Shown here piece by piece: positions 54,867-63,321 of a stretch of 64,000 nucleotides of DNA. The notes beneath the pieces are model-generated. The model ran no database searches. It had not been told where the DNA came from and worked only from the letters and a program-made list of their open reading frames with translations. The position numbers and the translations under genes were made by a program. Numbering within the stretch: the stretch's first letter is position 1; every line of letters starts with the position of its first letter. The DNA is from Pseudomonas paralactis (lineage in GTDB: Bacteria; Pseudomonadota; Gammaproteobacteria; Pseudomonadales; Pseudomonadaceae), in the NCBI RefSeq assembly GCF_001439735.1, contig NZ_JYLN01000005.1, positions 372,001 to 436,000 of the forward strand, written 5' to 3'.

Positions 54867-55817
54867 CTAGACCACTTCCAGGTAAGAGCTGTGTATCGCC
54901 CGGGCCAACTCGCGCACGGTGTCGATAAAGTCCGTCAACCGGGCGTGCAGCCCGGCTTCCAGAATCTCATCGATCCCGGTGTATCGCAGTCGCGCCTCGA
55001 ACTCGGCTGCCAGGCGCTGCGCCGTGCGCCCGTAACTGCCGGGTAAGTCGGCGAGAATATGGCTCAATTCCTCGATGCACGCGTGCAGCGAGCGCGGAAC
55101 GTCGCTGCGTAACAGCAGTAGCTCCGAGACCGAGCGTGCGTTCAGGGCGTTGGGGTATAACTCGGTATACGCTTCGAACGAGGACAGCGCACGCAACAGG
55201 GCGCTCCACTGGTAATACCCGCGAGCCGACAAGTCGCTGACTTCTTCGGATTCTTCACCAAACATCTCATAGCGTGCATCCAGCAGGCGCAAGGTGTTGT
55301 CGGCGCGTTCAACAAAGGTGCCCAGGCGAATAAACCGGTAGGCGTCATTGCGCATGATGGTGCCCGAGGTCGCGCCGCGAAACAGGTGCGAGCGTTGTTT
55401 GACCCAGTCGCAGAAGTGGCTGATGCCATGCCGCGCCAGGCCGCCGGCGGCGATACTGCGCATTTCCAGCCAGGTGGCGTTGAGGTTTTCCCACATGTCG
55501 GCGGTGATGCGCCCGCGCACGGCATGGGCATTGCCACGAGCGGCGCGCAGGCAGTTGTAGATGCTGGCCGGGTTTTCTTCGTCGAGGGCGAAGAAGTGCA
55601 ACATGCGCTCGGCATCCAGGGTCTGGTGACGCTCCAGGTAGCTGTCCAGGGTGCCGCTGCTGAGCAACGACATCGCCAGTTCATCCAGGCCATCGCTGCG
55701 CCCGGCTTGAGGCATCAATGACAGTGAATAACTGACTTCCAACATGCGCGCCAGGTTCTCGGCGCGCTCCAGGTAGCGTGACATCCAGTACAGATCGGCA
55801 GCGGTTCTACTCAACAT
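54867..55817 (-). CDS. Alpha-E domain protein (DUF403)
   Basis: 316 residues, all-helical, starting MLSRTAADLYWMSRYLERAE, the typical alpha-E opening. It begins 2 nt after the ATP-grasp gene with which it is almost always paired. The pair is thought to make or modify a small peptide, but the product is unknown. In many genomes a transglutaminase-like protein gene follows; here a REPIN and a convergent gene follow instead. Confidence 0.9.
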   Translation of the reverse strand: MLSRTAADLYWMSRYLERAENLARMLEVSYSLSLMPQAGRSDGLDELAMSLLSSGTLDSYLERHQTLDAERMLHFFALDEENPASIYNCLRAARGNAHAVRGRITADMWENLNATWLEMRSIAAGGLARHGISHFCDWVKQRSHLFRGATSGTIMRNDAYRFIRLGTFVERADNTLRLLDARYEMFGEESEEVSDLSARGYYQWSALLRALSSFEAYTELYPNALNARSVSELLLLRSDVPRSLHACIEELSHILADLPGSYGRTAQRLAAEFEARLRYTGIDEILEAGLHARLTDFIDTVRELARAIHSSYLEVV

Positions 55818-55819
55818 AT

Positions 55820-57229
55820 TCAGCCCTCCACCACCCAGGTGTCCTTGGTTCCGCCGCCTTGCGACGAGTTAACGACCAGTGAGCCTTCCTTGAGCGCCAC
55901 GCGGGTCAAGCCGCCCGGCACCAGACGGGTTTCCTTGCCCGAGAGCACGAAGGGGCGCAGGTCGATATGCCGGGGCGCAATGCCGTTTTCGACAAAGGTC
56001 GGGCAGGTGGACAGGCTCAGGGTCGGTTGGGCGATATACGCGTGGGGGCGCGCCTTGATGCGTTGGCGAAAGTCTTCGATTTCGGCGGCGCTGGAGGCGG
56101 GGCCGACCAACATGCCGTAGCCGCCGGAACCCTGGGTTTCCTTGACCACCAGTTGCTCCAGGTTGGCCAATACATGGGACAGTTCAGCGGGTTTGCGGCA
56201 CTGGAAGGTCGGCACGTTCTGCAGCACCGGTTCTTCGTCCAGGTAGAAGCGAATCATCGCCGGCACGTAAGGATAGATTGACTTGTCGTCAGCCACCCCG
56301 GTGCCGATGGCGTTTGCGAGCACCACATTACCCGCGCAGTAGGCCGCCACCAGGCCGGGTACGCCGAGCATTGACTCGGGGTTGAACGCCTCGGGGTCAA
56401 GGAAGGCGTCGTCGATGCGCCGGTAGATCACGTCCACGGCCTTGGGGCCATCGGTGGTGCGCATGAATACCTTGAGGTCGTGCACAAACAGATCGGCGCC
56501 TTCGACCAGTTCGACGCCCATTTCCCGGGCCAGGAACGCATGTTCGAAAAAAGCGCTGTTGAAGCGCCCAGGGGTCAATACCACCACATTGGGGTTGTCG
56601 AGGCGGCTGGCGCTTTTCAAGGTTTTAAGCAGCAGGTTGGGGTAGTGGTCCACTGGCGCAATGCGCTGCCTGGCGAACACTTCCGGAAACAGGCGCATCA
56701 TCATCTTGCGGTCTTCAAGCATGTAGCTCACGCCACTGGGGGTGCGCAGGTTGTCTTCCAGCACGTAATAGGTGCCGTCGCCGTCGCGCACCAGGTCGAC
56801 ACCGGAGATGTGCGAGTAAATATCGCGGTGCAGGTCCAGGCCGACCATCGCCTTCTGATAGCCCTCGTTGCCGAGCACCTGTTCTGCCGGAATGATCCCG
56901 GCCTTGATGATGCGCTGATCGTGGTAGATGTCGGCGAGGAACATGTTCAGTGCGTTGACCCGCTGGATGCAGCCGCGCTCGATCAGGCTCCACTCACTGG
57001 CAGGGATGCTGCGGGGGATGATGTCGAAGGGAATCAGGCGTTCGGTGTCTTGCTCGTCGCCATACAGGGTGAACGTGATCCCGGCGCGATGGAACAGCAA
57101 GTCGGCTTCACGACGACGCTGGGCCAGCAGTTCCGGCGGCGTATTGGCCAGCCAGCGGGAAAAATCCTGATAGTGCGCACGGCATACGCCGTTTGCGTCA
57201 TTCATTTCATCGAAGAAAGTTCGAGCCAT
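55820..57229 (-). CDS. Circularly permuted ATP-grasp protein (DUF404/DUF407)
   Basis: 469 residues. Family landmarks include GITFTLYGDE, IPFDIIPR, YHDQRIIKAGIIP, DLVRDGDGTYYVLEDNLRTP and KETQGSGGYGMLVGP. ATP-grasp enzymes form carboxylate-amine bonds; the substrate of this branch is unknown. First gene of a two-gene operon with the alpha-E protein; start ATG with AAGG 7 nt upstream. A stem CAGTGCC/GGCACTG lies in its leader (about 57243-57271). Confidence 0.92.
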   Translation of the reverse strand: MARTFFDEMNDANGVCRAHYQDFSRWLANTPPELLAQRRREADLLFHRAGITFTLYGDEQDTERLIPFDIIPRSIPASEWSLIERGCIQRVNALNMFLADIYHDQRIIKAGIIPAEQVLGNEGYQKAMVGLDLHRDIYSHISGVDLVRDGDGTYYVLEDNLRTPSGVSYMLEDRKMMMRLFPEVFARQRIAPVDHYPNLLLKTLKSASRLDNPNVVVLTPGRFNSAFFEHAFLAREMGVELVEGADLFVHDLKVFMRTTDGPKAVDVIYRRIDDAFLDPEAFNPESMLGVPGLVAAYCAGNVVLANAIGTGVADDKSIYPYVPAMIRFYLDEEPVLQNVPTFQCRKPAELSHVLANLEQLVVKETQGSGGYGMLVGPASSAAEIEDFRQRIKARPHAYIAQPTLSLSTCPTFVENGIAPRHIDLRPFVLSGKETRLVPGGLTRVALKEGSLVVNSSQGGGTKDTWVVEG

Positions 57230-57449
57230 TCCAGTACCTTGTCAGTGCCCAGTGTGGCTTTGGGTGGCACTGCCGCTTAAAAAAACGCATGTTTTTATGA
57301 GCCCGTGGCTGAAGGTGCCAACAGGCCTGGTCCTTACTTTCTTATGGAGTCGGCTCTGGGTCGGGGGGTAACGCATGCTCCTGTTTTCCGGGTGGTGAAT
57401 GGATAAAGCAATGCCTGTGCCGGAATGCGGTTAATCACCGGTAAACTTC

Positions 57450-57551
57450 CTGTCGGAGCGAGCTTGCTCGCGAAAAACCCACCAGCACCGCGTTTATTCA
57501 GGAAACCCGCGTCCTCGTTGACGTTTTTCGCGAGCAAGCTCGCTCCGACAG
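57450..57551. repeat. REPIN, variant copy
   Basis: Same doublet, with TGTCGGAGCG in place of TGTAGGAGCG and the compensating change CTCCGACAG on the other side; the pairing is kept. Spacer in inverted orientation. Besides this copy, 57230-57647 holds only promoter sequence. Confidence 0.9.
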
Positions 57552-57647
57552 AGGGCGGCGGTCGCCCCAAACTGGTGCGGCAACCCACTTGAACTTCACC
57601 GAACCCCGATTCTTCTAAGAAGTTTCGTCACCTTGTGGAGCACCGTC

Positions 57648-58193
57648 GTGTCCAGAATCATCTCCCCCCACACTCCGGAAGCGGCTCTGAATGATCACAG
57701 CGAACACAACGCCAAGATTTTCGGTTCGCCCAAGGACCGCCTCGACTTCTACCGGCGCGAGATCCAGTACGAAACCAGCATCCTGGCCAACCGCACCGAC
57801 GCCTACCTCACTGCGCAATCGTTCCTGGTGATCGCCTTCGTGTCCGGCATGGGCAACCTCAACCCCGAATGGGGCAAGCTGTTCACCCTGGTGGTGCCGG
57901 TGATCCTCGCCGCGCTGGGTATCCTCAGCTCGCTCAACGCCTGGCCGGGCATACGCGCGGCCTACCAGATCATTGATCACTGGCACTACAAGCAAAGCGA
58001 GTTACTGCGCAGCGAGCCGGTGATGGGCATGGCCTACGATGAATCGCCGCTGTTTTCCGAAATGGAGTCCAGCCACAAGGGCTATCGCAAGTCGTTGCTG
58101 TTTTCCATGCGTGCACCGTGGTTGTTCATGGTGTTCTGGCTGGTGCTGGGCATCTATGCGTTTTATATCCAGGTGGACAACCCACTGCGCTGA
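57648..58193 (+). CDS. Three-helix membrane protein of unknown function
   Basis: 181 residues from GTG 57648, which has GGAG 7 nt upstream; a TTG at 57633 lies ahead of that ribosome binding site. Membrane helices at about 52-70, 77-100 and 152-172, with a charged amphipathic N-terminus (RLDFYRREIQYETSILANR) and a central soluble segment. No known motif. The helix pair followed by a soluble loop and a last helix is seen in several small bacterial sensor-effector proteins, but I cannot assign it. Monocistronic. Confidence 0.78.
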   Translation: MSRIISPHTPEAALNDHSEHNAKIFGSPKDRLDFYRREIQYETSILANRTDAYLTAQSFLVIAFVSGMGNLNPEWGKLFTLVVPVILAALGILSSLNAWPGIRAAYQIIDHWHYKQSELLRSEPVMGMAYDESPLFSEMESSHKGYRKSLLFSMRAPWLFMVFWLVLGIYAFYIQVDNPLR

Positions 58194-58278
58194 GCAATCC
58201 AACGGAACTTCACTCGCCCTTGCGACGCATTAGTTTTACGCATTACAGATTTTCCATCGGCCTGTGAAGAGGTGCGGC

Positions 58279-58491
58279 ATGAACCCAGATAACGATCCCC
58301 AAACCAGCCAGCGCAACGACCCCGCCATCGACGGCGGCGAGCCCGCACCGGGCACCGCCGCCGATGCGCCCAAGGACCCCAAGCCTGCCAGCGACCCAAA
58401 GGCCAGGGAAAACGACTACAGTCCAGACTTCAAGCCTGAGCGCGAGCACAAGCCTGAAACCGATGCCGATATTGATACCCCGGGCGGCTAA
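58279..58491 (+). CDS. Small acidic, probably disordered protein
   Basis: 70 residues from ATG 58279, preceded by GAAGAGGT. Composition is dominated by Pro, Asp, Ala and Lys without hydrophobic core (NPDNDPQTSQ..., DPKPASDPK), so it is probably unstructured. Its role is unknown. It may be co-transcribed with the next acidic ORF 11 nt downstream. Confidence 0.65.
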   Translation: MNPDNDPQTSQRNDPAIDGGEPAPGTAADAPKDPKPASDPKARENDYSPDFKPEREHKPETDADIDTPGG

Positions 58492-58502
58492 TGGAGACGG
58501 TC

Positions 58503-58637
58503 ATGTCAAAAGAACTCGACGAAGAACTCAACGATCCCGGCAATGAAGACCCGGGTTCGCTGATGGATGATGCACAGGTGCCGCTGAACGATCTGGATGA
58601 AGCGGCCGATGTCGGCAATACCGACAGTCAGGATTGA
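58503..58637 (+). CDS. Small acidic 44-residue protein
   Basis: ATG at 58503 after GGAGAC, ending TGA at 58635-58637. It reads MSKELDEELNDPGNEDPGSL and continues to DVGNTDSQD: highly acidic and without hydrophobic segment. Its last 10 nt overlap the end of the convergent Cro/CI-type gene. Resembles the preceding 70-residue protein in composition only. Confidence 0.6.
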   Translation: MSKELDEELNDPGNEDPGSLMDDAQVPLNDLDEAADVGNTDSQD

Positions 58638-58975
58638 TCCGGCGGCGGGCCGGAGGGATCGGTGAATTTGAACAGGAGGTCTTCTTCCTGTGCTTGATCC
58701 AGCGAAACCTTCTGGCCCAGTACGCGGTTATCCATCAAGGTCTGTGCCTGGTCCCGGCTGATATTGACCACCGTGCTGCGCCTGCCGGTAATCACATACA
58801 CCACATCCACACCGTGGGCAGCCAGTGCCGCCAGGTAGTCGGCGCGGGGCTGGTCCTCGCCCTGTTCATACTCACGTTGCTCCCGCGTGCTCACGCCACC
58901 GGCCTGCGCCAGGTACTGCTGGGAATACCCCAGGCGTTGGCGTTCCTCATGCAATCGTTGGCCTATTTTTTTCAT
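58628..58975 (-). CDS. Cro/CI-type (XRE) helix-turn-helix regulator
   Basis: 115 residues from ATG 58975. N-terminal HTH (GQRLHEERQRLGYSQQYLAQ, then GVSTREQREYEQG), then a short region with GVDVVYVITGRRS, a tail common in small pseudomonad XRE proteins. The frame runs on to 59059, but that part overlaps the antiporter gene and is not HTH-like. Its target is unknown; convergent with the two acidic ORFs. Confidence 0.83.
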   Translation of the reverse strand: MKKIGQRLHEERQRLGYSQQYLAQAGGVSTREQREYEQGEDQPRADYLAALAAHGVDVVYVITGRRSTVVNISRDQAQTLMDNRVLGQKVSLDQAQEEDLLFKFTDPSGPPPDQS

Positions 58976-59030
58976 TAGCTTGCTCGCCCTGTAGGTTCTG
59001 AGCGTTTGAAACTGCAGCGCGGCGCAGGAT

Positions 59031-60377
59031 TCAATTTTTTTGCGCGGTGCGACGTTCATACCACGCCAGCAAGGGTTGAGTACTCAGGCCATGCACCATC
59101 ACGCTCAGCGCGATCACCGAGAGGGTCAGGTTCACCGCCACCGCGCTGCTGGTGCCGATCAATCCATGGTTGAGCGCATAGAACAGGTAGTAGATGCTGC
59201 CGATCCCGCGAATACCGAACCAACTGACCAGGTTGCGTTGCCGCCGATCCAGCAGGCTGCCCCAAGGCATCGCAAATACGCTGAGCGGGCGAACCACACA
59301 GAACAGCAGCGCCGCCACGGGCACCGCGCGCCAATCCCAGTGGCTGACCAGCACGATGCCCAGGACGCTGACCAGGAACACCTCCATGGAGCGTTCCACC
59401 AGGCTGCCGAACGCCAGCATGTCGCCCATCATTACGCCGGCGGCAATCTGGGTGTCCTTCAACTGGCTGACGTCGCCGTGTAGCGCCTGCTCGGGCTCAA
59501 TCTCAAGGTGGCCCACCACCGGCTGGGCGAGGTGCTCGGCCGGCGTTTGCGCATAGCCGGTGGACTTGACCTCGGCCTGGCGCAACCCCAGGCCCGCTGC
59601 GAACACCGACAGAAAACCGTAGCCGCCCAACGCTTCTGCCGTCACATACGCCAGGGCAATCAATGCGAGGGTAAGGTAGTCATTCGGTGACAGGGTGCTA
59701 TCGGCATTGATCAAACGCAGGTGCAGGGTGACACGGCCAATGCCGCGGCCCATCCAGTAACCAATCAATAGCCCGGCCGGTACCGCCCACAGCAGGTTTT
59801 TCAGCACCCAGCCGCCTAACCAATGGCCGTCGAAACCGCCATGCTGCATGAACAACAGGCCGAAAATCACAAAGGGAAACGCGGTGCCGTCGTTCAACCC
59901 TGCTTCGCCAGACAGCCCGAATCGCAACGCGTCATAGTCTTGGGCGTTGTTGACCTGCACCAGGCCAGCGAGCACCGGGTCGGTGGGCGCCAGCATCGCC
60001 CCCACCAGCAGCGACACGCCCCACGCTAAATCAAACAGGTAGTGCAGCAACAGGCAGGTGCCGAGGATGGTCAGCAGCATCACGGGCCCGGCCATGCCAA
60101 AGGCGATGCGCCAGGTACGATGCTTGAGCGGCAGGCGCAGTTTCAAGCCGCTGACGAACAGCGAAAACAACACCGCCACTTCCGTCAGGTGCTCCATCCA
60201 GCGCGCTGAGCCCTTGAGGTCCAGGTGCAACAGGTCCACGCCCAGCGGGCCAATGGCGATCCCCAGCAACAGGCAAACCGCCGAGGTGGTCACCGGCATC
60301 CAGCGCAGGTAGGAGGAGGTGAGGGCGAGGGTGAGCAATACGGCGCCCAATACGGCCAACCATAGAATGAAAGTCAT
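59031..60377 (-). CDS. CPA1-type Na+(K+)/H+ antiporter (NhaP-like)
   Basis: 448 residues, about twelve membrane helices. The ion-binding Asp region of the CPA1 family is visible as GAMLAPTDPVLAG (unwound TDP motif) and FGLSGEAGLNDGTAFPFV (ND motif), with GIRGIGSIYYLFYAL in a late helix. It exchanges monovalent cations for protons in the inner membrane. Start ATG 60377; the longer frame to 60479 is not conserved-looking. Divergent from the aminotransferase gene, with 196 bp between. Confidence 0.88.
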   Translation of the reverse strand: MTFILWLAVLGAVLLTLALTSSYLRWMPVTTSAVCLLLGIAIGPLGVDLLHLDLKGSARWMEHLTEVAVLFSLFVSGLKLRLPLKHRTWRIAFGMAGPVMLLTILGTCLLLHYLFDLAWGVSLLVGAMLAPTDPVLAGLVQVNNAQDYDALRFGLSGEAGLNDGTAFPFVIFGLLFMQHGGFDGHWLGGWVLKNLLWAVPAGLLIGYWMGRGIGRVTLHLRLINADSTLSPNDYLTLALIALAYVTAEALGGYGFLSVFAAGLGLRQAEVKSTGYAQTPAEHLAQPVVGHLEIEPEQALHGDVSQLKDTQIAAGVMMGDMLAFGSLVERSMEVFLVSVLGIVLVSHWDWRAVPVAALLFCVVRPLSVFAMPWGSLLDRRQRNLVSWFGIRGIGSIYYLFYALNHGLIGTSSAVAVNLTLSVIALSVMVHGLSTQPLLAWYERRTAQKN

Positions 60378-60573
60378 TGTGCGTGTTCCAGGGCCGTGGT
60401 CTATGCAGGTTTGAGAACGGCGACCGGAAGGGGGTTCAATGTGATTGCCTGCCAGGGGGACAAGGCCCTGTTTACCCATTGAACGACGGTTTGCTATGCA
60501 CTAAGTTGAGCGTTTGTTGCCCGCGCGCGTATCCATGGATGTGCGTCTTTCTTCTTTAATCAGAGGCTCTGGC

Positions 60574-61770
60574 ATGAGGTTTTCCCCCTTCGTTGAACAC
60601 ATTGCAGGGCAGGGCGTTGCCGCCTGGGACATCCACCACGCTGCGTTCGACGCTGCCAGCCAGGGCGAAGATGTCATCATCCTCAGCGTCGGCGACCCGG
60701 ATTTCGCCACGCCGTCCTTTATCACTGACGCCGCCGTTAATGCCTTGCATGCGGGGGATTCCCACTACACCGAAATCGCCGGTCGCCCGGCCTTGCGCGA
60801 GGCGATCGCGGCCCGTTACAGCCAGACCCTTGCACGCCCCTTGGCCGCTGACAATGTCATCATCGTGCCCGGTGCGCAGAACGCGCTGTTCATCAGCTCG
60901 CTGTGCCTGTTGCAGGCCGGCGACGAAGTGCTGGTGCTCGACCCGATGTACGTCACGTACGAAGCCACGCTCAAGGCCAGCGGAGCCACCCTGGTGCGGG
61001 TGCCCTGCTGTGCGGAATCCGGCTTTCGCCTGGATCCGCTATTGCTGGCCGCTGCGATCACGCCGCGCACCCGGGCGATATTCTTCTCCAACCCGAACAA
61101 CCCCACCGGCGTAGTGCTCAACCAGCAAGAGCTGCAAGCGATTGCCGACCTGGCCATCGCCCATGACCTCTGGGTAGTGGTAGATGAGGTTTACGAAAGC
61201 CTGGTGTTCGAGGGGCAATACCACAGCCTCGCGGCGTTGCCGGGCATGGCGCAGCGCTGCGTTGTGATCGGCAGCTTGTCCAAGTCCCATGCCATGACTG
61301 GCTGGCGTATCGGCTGGCTCATCGCTGCACCACAGATGGTGCAGCACGCCGAAACCCTGCTGTTGAGCATGATGTACGGCCTGCCCGGTTTTGTGATGGA
61401 GGCGGCGACGGCGGCGGTGGTGGCCCATGAGGAAGTCGCTGAGGGCATGCGTGAGACCTACCGACGTCGACGCGACCTGGTGGTGACCGCCTTGAGCGCC
61501 TGCCCAGGCATCCGGGTGCAGGCGCCGCAAGCCGGCATGTTTGTGCTGGTGGATGTGCGCGATACGGGCCTGGGGTCCCTGGATTTTGCCTGGCGCCTGT
61601 TTCGTGAAGCGGGCGTGTCGGTGCTGGACGCGGCAGCCTTCGGCGAGCCGGCCCAGGGGTTCGTTCGGCTGTCCTTTACCTTGGGCGAGGATCGCCTGGC
61701 GCAAGCCTGTCGGCGGATTGTGGGGTTTGTGGAAAAGCTGACCAGTGAGCGGGCCTTGCACTGGGCATGA
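60574..61770 (+). CDS. PLP-dependent class I/II aminotransferase
   Basis: 398 residues from ATG 60574 (AGAGG 7 nt upstream). Fold-type I: SVGDPDFATP substrate-side motif, FSNPNNPTGVVL (Asn for the PLP phenol oxygen), VVDEVYESL (Asp for the ring nitrogen) and the Schiff-base lysine K237 in GSLSKSHAMTGWRIGW. Closest to aspartate/arginine:pyruvate-type aminotransferases; the substrate is unknown. A convergent Lrp regulator and an EamA exporter lie nearby, which suggests a shared amino-acid theme. Confidence 0.9.
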   Translation: MRFSPFVEHIAGQGVAAWDIHHAAFDAASQGEDVIILSVGDPDFATPSFITDAAVNALHAGDSHYTEIAGRPALREAIAARYSQTLARPLAADNVIIVPGAQNALFISSLCLLQAGDEVLVLDPMYVTYEATLKASGATLVRVPCCAESGFRLDPLLLAAAITPRTRAIFFSNPNNPTGVVLNQQELQAIADLAIAHDLWVVVDEVYESLVFEGQYHSLAALPGMAQRCVVIGSLSKSHAMTGWRIGWLIAAPQMVQHAETLLLSMMYGLPGFVMEAATAAVVAHEEVAEGMRETYRRRRDLVVTALSACPGIRVQAPQAGMFVLVDVRDTGLGSLDFAWRLFREAGVSVLDAAAFGEPAQGFVRLSFTLGEDRLAQACRRIVGFVEKLTSERALHWA

Positions 61771-61787
61771 GTACCTGAACAACTCAT

Positions 61788-62228
61788 TTAGTCAGCCAAC
61801 GGCGGCAAACGCCGTTTCACCGGGGTTTTCTTGACGATAGCGGTGTTGGTTTCGGCATAGGAATTAAGCCGGTCCAACAGCGTGTCGAGATGCTCCATGG
61901 TGCGCACGTGCAGGCGTGCGATAAAGCAGTCGTCCCCGGTGACCTTGTCGCACTCTGTGAACTCGGGGATCGCCTGGATCTGGCGCTCCACTTCCTGCAA
62001 TTTGCCGGGCAGGGGGCGGATGCGCACGATGGCTTGCAGCAGGTAGCCGAAGTGTTTGGGGTCGATATCGACGGTGTAGTGGGTCAGCACGCCGCGCTCT
62101 TCGAGGCGCCGCAGGCGTTCGCTGACGCTGGGCGAAGACAGGCCCGTGATACCCGCCAAAGCCTTGAGGGACAGGCGCGAGTCGTCCATCAAGGCGGCGA
62201 TCAGTTGTTGGTCGATGGTGTCGATCAT
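61788..62228 (-). CDS. Lrp/AsnC-family transcriptional regulator
   Basis: 146 residues. N-terminal HTH (LKALAGITGLSSPSVSERLRR) and a C-terminal RAM domain (AIVRIRPLPGKLQEVERQI, CDKVTGDDCFIARLHV). Senses amino acids as a multimer. Divergent from the EamA gene, with 108 bp between that contain an AT-rich region with AATAA/TTATT arms. Control of the exporter is the likely role. Confidence 0.92.
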   Translation of the reverse strand: MIDTIDQQLIAALMDDSRLSLKALAGITGLSSPSVSERLRRLEERGVLTHYTVDIDPKHFGYLLQAIVRIRPLPGKLQEVERQIQAIPEFTECDKVTGDDCFIARLHVRTMEHLDTLLDRLNSYAETNTAIVKKTPVKRRLPPLAD

Positions 62229-62336
62229 GATGTTTGCCTAATAACAAAAGGTGATTATTGATTTTTGCCTTTTTTAGTCGCTGTAGCCATGTCGAGCAGA
62301 TTGCCATAATTGGGACTCATTTGAGGAGCATCAATC

Positions 62337-63245
62337 ATGGATACATCAATCCGTCGCGGGACCTGGGAAATGATCGCCGCCATGCTGATCTCCGGCACCA
62401 TTGGCTGGTTTGTGCTGGTGTCGGGCGTGTCGGTGATCGAGGTGGTGTTCTGGCGCTGCGTGATCGGGGCGCTGACGCTGTTGCTGGTGTGCGCCTTGCT
62501 GGGTTATTTGCGCCTGGATCTGCTCAACTGGGCCAAACTCGGACTGGCAGTGCTCAGCGGCGTGGCGATCGTTGGCAACTGGCTGCTGCTGTTCGAGTCC
62601 TATTCCCGCGCGTCCATTGCGATCAGCACGGCGGTGTACAACGTGCAGCCGTTCATACTGGTGATGCTCGCGGCGGTGTTTCTCGGTGAGAAGATCACGC
62701 TGCAAAAAATGGCCTGGCTGACTGTGGCGTTCCTGGGCATGTTGGCGATTGTCACCGCCCATGGCGAGCAGTCGGGTGGCGGGAATTATCTTGCCGGCAT
62801 CGCCCTGGCCCTGGGCGCGGCATTTTTGTACGCGGTGGCGGCACTGATCATCAAGCGCCTGAAGGACATACCGCCACACCTGATGGCGTTGATCCAGGTG
62901 ACAACCGGCGCCGTGCTGTTGGCACCCCTGGTGCCGTGGCACAGTTTGCCTGTGTCGACCACTGCCTGGGCGGCACTGGCGACATTGGGCGTGGTGCATA
63001 CCGGTTTGATGTATGTATTGCTGTACGGGGCCATCCAGAAGCTGCCCACGGCGATGACCGGCGCGTTGTCGTTCATCTACCCGATTGCGGCGATCCTGGT
63101 GGACTGGATCGCCTTTGGGCATCGCCTGGGGTGGCTGCAATGGTTGGGAGTGGCGGCGATTCTGCTGGCAGCGGCAGGGTTGCAGCGGGGCTGGTGGTGG
63201 CCCCGCAACCTCGGTAGGAGCGAGCTTGCTCGCGAGGAAGGCTAA
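62337..63245 (+). CDS. EamA/DMT-family exporter with a REP-encoded C-terminus
   Basis: 302 residues, ten predicted helices in two EamA halves (GTIGWFVLVSGVSVIEVVFW and LGVVHTGLMYVLLYGAIQKL). Export of amino acids or related metabolites is expected. Start with GAGGAG upstream. The gene reads into the left REP of a REPIN: the last residues (GRSELAREEG) are translated from GGTAGGAGCGAGCTTGCTCG, so the tail after WWWPRNL is repeat-derived and the stop lies in the spacer (63243-63245). Confidence 0.9.
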   Translation: MDTSIRRGTWEMIAAMLISGTIGWFVLVSGVSVIEVVFWRCVIGALTLLLVCALLGYLRLDLLNWAKLGLAVLSGVAIVGNWLLLFESYSRASIAISTAVYNVQPFILVMLAAVFLGEKITLQKMAWLTVAFLGMLAIVTAHGEQSGGGNYLAGIALALGAAFLYAVAALIIKRLKDIPPHLMALIQVTTGAVLLAPLVPWHSLPVSTTAWAALATLGVVHTGLMYVLLYGAIQKLPTAMTGALSFIYPIAAILVDWIAFGHRLGWLQWLGVAAILLAAAGLQRGWWWPRNLGRSELAREEG

Positions 63246-63314
63246 CGATAACGCAGCGCTTCTGGTTAAAACGCGGCGCTCTCTCGTTTTTCGCGAGCAA
63301 GCTCGCTCCTACAG
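63213..63314. repeat. REPIN overlapping the 3' end of the EamA gene
   Basis: Left arm GGTAGGAGCGAGCTTGCTCG, right arm TCGCGAGCAAGCTCGCTCCT. The first 33 bp are coding for the exporter. Last of eight copies. Confidence 0.9.
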
Positions 63315-63321
63315 ATGAGGG

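Noticed and set aside
26854..63314. CRISPR array from the repeated GAGCGAGCTTGCTCGC units
   Set aside because: The units are inverted pairs scattered singly between genes with a conserved spacer; that is REPIN structure, and no cas genes are present.
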